Origin: REEB85 sp018971455
GTDB taxonomy: Bacteria > Pseudomonadota > Alphaproteobacteria > Acetobacterales > Acetobacteraceae
Assembly (NCBI GenBank): GCA_028871195.1
Contig: JAGWNT010000090.1
Location: forward strand, 1-15,824
Direction of reading: 5' to 3'
DNA length: 15,824 bases
A program made the translations under genes and the position numbers. Positions 13,861-15,824 of this stretch are shown here, piece by piece. The notes beneath the pieces were generated by a model. That model was not told where the DNA came from. It made no database searches and saw nothing but the letters and a program-made list of their open reading frames with translations. Every line of letters starts with the position of its first letter. The first letter of the stretch is position 1.

Positions 13861-14480
13861 GCGTCGAACCCTTCCTTCCGGAGCACGGCGGCGACCGCGG
13901 GGCGGGCCTTCATGCGCGCGAAATGGGCGGCGCAATTGGCCGGAAGGGGCAGGCCGAGGCGCGCAGCCCACCAGAACTCGACATAGAACAGCGCCGCGTC
14001 CGCGATGGAGAAGCTGCCGGTGACATAGTCCTTGCCGGCGAGGGCGCGGTCCATGACCGCGAGACCCTTTTCCATGATCTCCCGCCCGCGCGCCTTGACC
14101 GCGTCGTGGTCGGCCTCGCCGGGGGCGAAATTGGCCGGGCGGAACATGCGCGAGAAGCCCTGCATGTGCATGGTCGCCACCGCGTAGTCCATCGCCTCCA
14201 GCGCGCGCGTCTGGCCCTCGACATCGTCGGGCAGCAAATGGCGCTCGTGGTTGGTGCGGGCCAGCCAGTAGGCGATGGCGGGGAATTCGGTGAGCACCGT
14301 GCCGTCGTCGCGCTGCAGCGTCGGCACCTTGGATTTCGGGTTGAGGCTGGTGAACTCCGGCTTGAACTGCGCGCCTTCGCGGGTGTTGGTCACCACGGCC
14401 TCGTAGGGCTTGCCGATCTCCTCGAGCAGCACGTGAATGCCGATGGAGCAGGCGCCGGGCGAGTAGAACAGCTTGTTCAT
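13857..14480 (-). CDS. Glutathione S-transferase family protein
   Basis: A 207-aa GST with the N-terminal thioredoxin fold (about 1-78) and a helical C-terminal domain. The N-terminus KLFYSPGACSIG (3-14) has Cys11 where beta-class bacterial GSTs place their active cysteine. NPKSKVPTLQRDDG (48-61) holds the conserved cis-Pro. In the glutathione-binding TEFPAIAYWLA (64-74), the usual Glu-Ser pair is Glu-Phe. The C-terminal fold is present, with GSFSIADAALF as the N-capping motif. It may detoxify electrophiles or reduce mixed disulfides. It lies 24 bp downstream of prs with AAGGA about 8 nt before the ATG, so it is probably co-transcribed. Its TGA overlaps the phosphatase CTG. Confidence 0.9.
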   Translation of the reverse strand: MNKLFYSPGACSIGIHVLLEEIGKPYEAVVTNTREGAQFKPEFTSLNPKSKVPTLQRDDGTVLTEFPAIAYWLARTNHERHLLPDDVEGQTRALEAMDYAVATMHMQGFSRMFRPANFAPGEADHDAVKARGREIMEKGLAVMDRALAGKDYVTGSFSIADAALFYVEFWWAARLGLPLPANCAAHFARMKARPAVAAVLRKEGFDA

Positions 14481-14504
14481 GGGTGGGTTCCTTCTCGGAA
14501 TCGT

Positions 14505-15437
14505 TCAGTCGAACAGCGAGCTCACCGAGCTTTCATCGTTGATGCGCCGCATCGCCTCGGCGAGCAGCGGGGCGATGGTGACCTGGCGGATATTGGCGGC
14601 CTGCCGCACCGCCTCGGTCGCCAGGATGCTGTCGGTGATCGTCATCATCTCGATCGGGCTGGAGGCGATGCGCACCACGGCGCCGCCGGAGAGCACGCCG
14701 TGGGTGACATAGACGCTGGCCGAGCGGGCGCCGTTGGCGATCAGCGCGGCGGCGCCGTTGCACAGCGTGCCGCCGGAATCGACGATGTCATCGACCAGGA
14801 TGCAGTCCCGCCCCTCGACCTCGCCGATGACGTTCATCACCTCCGACACCCCGGCGCGCTCGCGGCGCTTGTCGATGATGGCGAGGTCGCAGTTCAGCCG
14901 GCTGGCGATGATGCGGGCCCGCAGCACGCCGCCGACATCGGGCGAGACGATCATCAGGTCGCGATCCCTGAAATTCTCCTGGATGTCGCGGCTGTAGAGT
15001 GGGGCGGCGTTGAGGTTGTCGACCGGGATGTCGAAGAAGCCCTGGATCTGCCCGGCGTGGAGATCCATCGTCAGCACGCGGTTGGCGCCGGCCTCGGTGA
15101 TGAGGTTGGCGACCAGCTTGGCGCTGATCGGCGTGCGCGAGCCGCTTTTGCGGTCCTGCCTGGCATAGCCGAAATAGGGGATCACCGCGGTGATCCGCCG
15201 CGCCGAGGCGCGCTTGAGGGCGTCGATGGTGATCAGCAGTTCCATCAGGTTGTCGTTGGCCGGATAGGACGTCGACTGGATGACGAAGACGTCCTCGCCG
15301 CGGATGTTCTCGTGGATTTCCACGAACACCTCCATGTCGGCGAAGCGGCGGACGGAGGCGCGGGTCAGCGGCAGGCCGAGCGAGGCCGCGACCGCCTCGG
15401 CAAGCGCGCGGTTGCTGTTGCAGGCAACGATCTTCAT
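14505..15437 (-). CDS. prs: Ribose-phosphate pyrophosphokinase
   Basis: A 310-aa cytosolic enzyme making PRPP from ribose 5-phosphate and ATP, feeding nucleotide, NAD, His and Trp synthesis. The N-terminus CNSNRALAEAVAASLG starts the ATP site. YFGYARQDRKSGSRTPISAKLVANL (88-112) carries ATP contacts and the RTPISAK motif. His127 lies in MDLHAGQIQGFFD. The flexible catalytic loop is DKRRERAG (189-196), and the PRPP-binding loop is DDIVDSGGT (216-224). The length is that of class I enzymes. ATG 15437 gives the canonical MKIVACNSN start, though only a weak SD is visible. It heads the leftward housekeeping block through ychF. Confidence 0.97.
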   Translation of the reverse strand: MKIVACNSNRALAEAVAASLGLPLTRASVRRFADMEVFVEIHENIRGEDVFVIQSTSYPANDNLMELLITIDALKRASARRITAVIPYFGYARQDRKSGSRTPISAKLVANLITEAGANRVLTMDLHAGQIQGFFDIPVDNLNAAPLYSRDIQENFRDRDLMIVSPDVGGVLRARIIASRLNCDLAIIDKRRERAGVSEVMNVIGEVEGRDCILVDDIVDSGGTLCNGAAALIANGARSASVYVTHGVLSGGAVVRIASSPIEMMTITDSILATEAVRQAANIRQVTIAPLLAEAMRRINDESSVSSLFD

Positions 15438-15495
15438 CGAGTCCGATCCAGGAAGAGTGGTCCCGAACAGCGCGGGTGGGGCAGGGGGGCTGCGC

Positions 15496-15524
15496 CTTCT
15501 AGCAATCGAAATGTCACGTGTCCA
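15496..15524 (-). promoter_or_regulatory. Sigma-70-like promoter for prs
   Basis: On the minus strand, TGGACA (15524-15519) is followed after 17 nt by TAGAAG (15501-15496). Transcription would begin near 15489, about 50 nt before ATG 15437. It lies just downstream of hairpin 15549-15590. Confidence 0.5.
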
Positions 15525-15548
15525 TGAAGCGGGCGCGGCGAGCGCAGC

Positions 15549-15590
15549 GTCCGATCCGACTGAGCCGCGCCGCCGGCAGCCGGATCGGAC
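15549..15590. repeat. Inverted repeat upstream of the prs promoter
   Basis: GTCCGATCCG (15549-15558) and CGGATCGGAC (15581-15590) are perfect 10-bp arms. CTG/CAG and CCG/CGG can pair further inside the 22-nt centre. The arms share GATCCGAC with repeat copy B, only 30 bp away, so it may be a rearranged relative. It could be an operator, a hairpin terminator for the upstream leftward gene, or debris. Confidence 0.45.
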
Positions 15591-15617
15591 TAAGTTGCTC
15601 TGACATTTGTGTTTTCC

Positions 15618-15663
15618 AGAGCACGATCCGACCTGATGAGTCCATCGGGTCGGATCGTGCTTT
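15618..15663. repeat. Palindromic intergenic repeat, copy B
   Basis: GCACGATCCGACC (15621-15633) pairs perfectly with GGTCGGATCGTGC (15648-15660). After one T-G step, GATG/CATC closes on the loop AGTC. A-T pairs can extend it to 15618-15663, reaching the stop codon of the leftward gene at 15664-15662. It is homologous to copy A at 10705-10744 (22 of 26 core positions). It resembles dispersed intergenic palindromes known from other alphaproteobacteria. It may work as a 3'-end hairpin for the upstream gene. Confidence 0.75.
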
Positions 15664-15823
15664 AGTGGGAATTTGGCCGGGGCGGGCGCGGTGGCAGGGG
15701 CAGCGGCGCGGCCGGGCCGGACGCCGCGCCGGCCGGGTTCGTCCCGTCCTGTTTTGCTCCGGCCTCTTTCGCTCCGGCCTGTTTCGCGCCGATGGGTTTC
15801 GAACCCGCCTGCTTCGCGCCGGT
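15662..15823 (-). CDS. C-terminal fragment of an unidentified protein with pentapeptide repeats
   Basis: The last 53 codons of a leftward gene whose start is beyond the right edge. The stop is TAA at 15664-15662. The visible part begins with about seven five-residue units of the form G-A-K-[QE]-A (GAKQA, GSKPI, GAKQA, GAKEA, GAKQD, GTNPA, GAASG) and ends in a Pro-rich tail, LPLPPRPPRPNSH. It would be disordered and basic, as in linkers or C-terminal tails. The units match an imperfect 15-bp DNA tandem repeat. Most lysines use AAA, unusual in DNA this GC-rich. I do not recognise the protein. The other frames give only arbitrary Arg/Gly-rich text, and the clean stop before palindrome copy B supports this one. 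The real size and function cannot be judged from here. Confidence 0.5.
   Translation of the reverse strand, partial: TGAKQAGSKPIGAKQAGAKEAGAKQDGTNPAGAASGPAAPLPLPPRPPRPNSH
15739..15823. repeat. Imperfect 15-bp tandem repeat
   Basis: Units such as GGCCTGTTTCGCGCC, GGCCTCTTTCGCTCC and GTCCTGTTTTGCTCC recur in a 15-bp register toward the right edge, with more diverged copies on both sides. The period is a whole number of codons, so changes in copy number would keep the leftward frame open. Confidence 0.6.
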
Positions 15824-15824
15824 C

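Noticed and set aside
13782..15527. Long open frame (581 codons) antisense to prs, the GST gene and the phosphatase gene
   Set aside because: Very GC-rich DNA leaves antisense frames open. The translation is His/Arg/Gly/Ala-rich without domains, and the opposite strand holds clear genes.
15785..15805. GGTTTCGAACCC resembling a tRNA T-arm
   Set aside because: Only three stem pairs form. No acceptor, D or anticodon arm can be drawn around it, and it falls within the 15-bp tandem repeat register.
1..15824. CRISPR array, insertion sequence, phage or toxin-antitoxin system
   Set aside because: There are no regularly spaced direct repeats, transposase or integrase motifs, terminal repeats, or paired small genes of that kind.

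Overview
The window looks like ordinary chromosomal DNA from a high-GC alphaproteobacterium, most likely Acetobacteraceae or a close Rhodospirillales relative. That placement is an inference. It rests on the very high GC, the lnt-XRE regulator adjacency, the prs-rplY-pth-ychF block, DUF2244 divergent from nth, and L25 with a long Ala/Lys tail. Nearly all of the window is coding. No gap exceeds about 225 bp, and I see no tRNA, rRNA, CRISPR array, insertion sequence or phage gene.

Layout, left to right. (1) 25-882 (+): an exported PEP-CTERM protein. (2) 3551-950 (-): nth, opgC and an SGNH-hydrolase-like gene, joined by stop/start overlaps. (3) 3616-4113 (+): a DUF2244 membrane protein, divergent from nth. 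(4) 4824-4255 (-): an XRE/Cro-type regulator behind a strong sigma-70-like promoter. (5) 7520-5014 (-): a D-2-hydroxyacid dehydrogenase followed by lnt. (6) 7644-10699 (+): a GNAT acetyltransferase, a CocE/NonD-type hydrolase, and an AhpD-like peroxidase-related gene close behind the hydrolase. (7) 15437-10746 (-): prs, a glutathione S-transferase, a histidine phosphatase, rplY, pth and ychF. (8) 15823-15662 (-): the C-terminal end of an unidentified gene with pentapeptide repeats, cut by the right edge.

How the genes relate. The right-hand block is housekeeping: PRPP synthesis, ribosomal protein L25, peptidyl-tRNA recycling and the YchF ATPase. Its promoters are visible upstream of prs and rplY. 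A GST and a phosphatase sit between prs and rplY, and the phosphatase seems to start at a CTG coupled to the GST stop as CTGA. Envelope genes recur through the window: lnt matures lipoproteins, opgC probably modifies periplasmic glucans, and the PEP-CTERM protein is exported.

I found no convincing new multi-gene system. The points most worth checking are small: a palindromic intergenic repeat present twice with compensatory arm changes, the CTG start, an SGNH-like protein beside OpgC that lacks visible GxND and DxxH motifs, and three plus-strand genes whose -10-like hexamers sit 6-7 nt before the ATG with no Shine-Dalgarno (SD) sequence.
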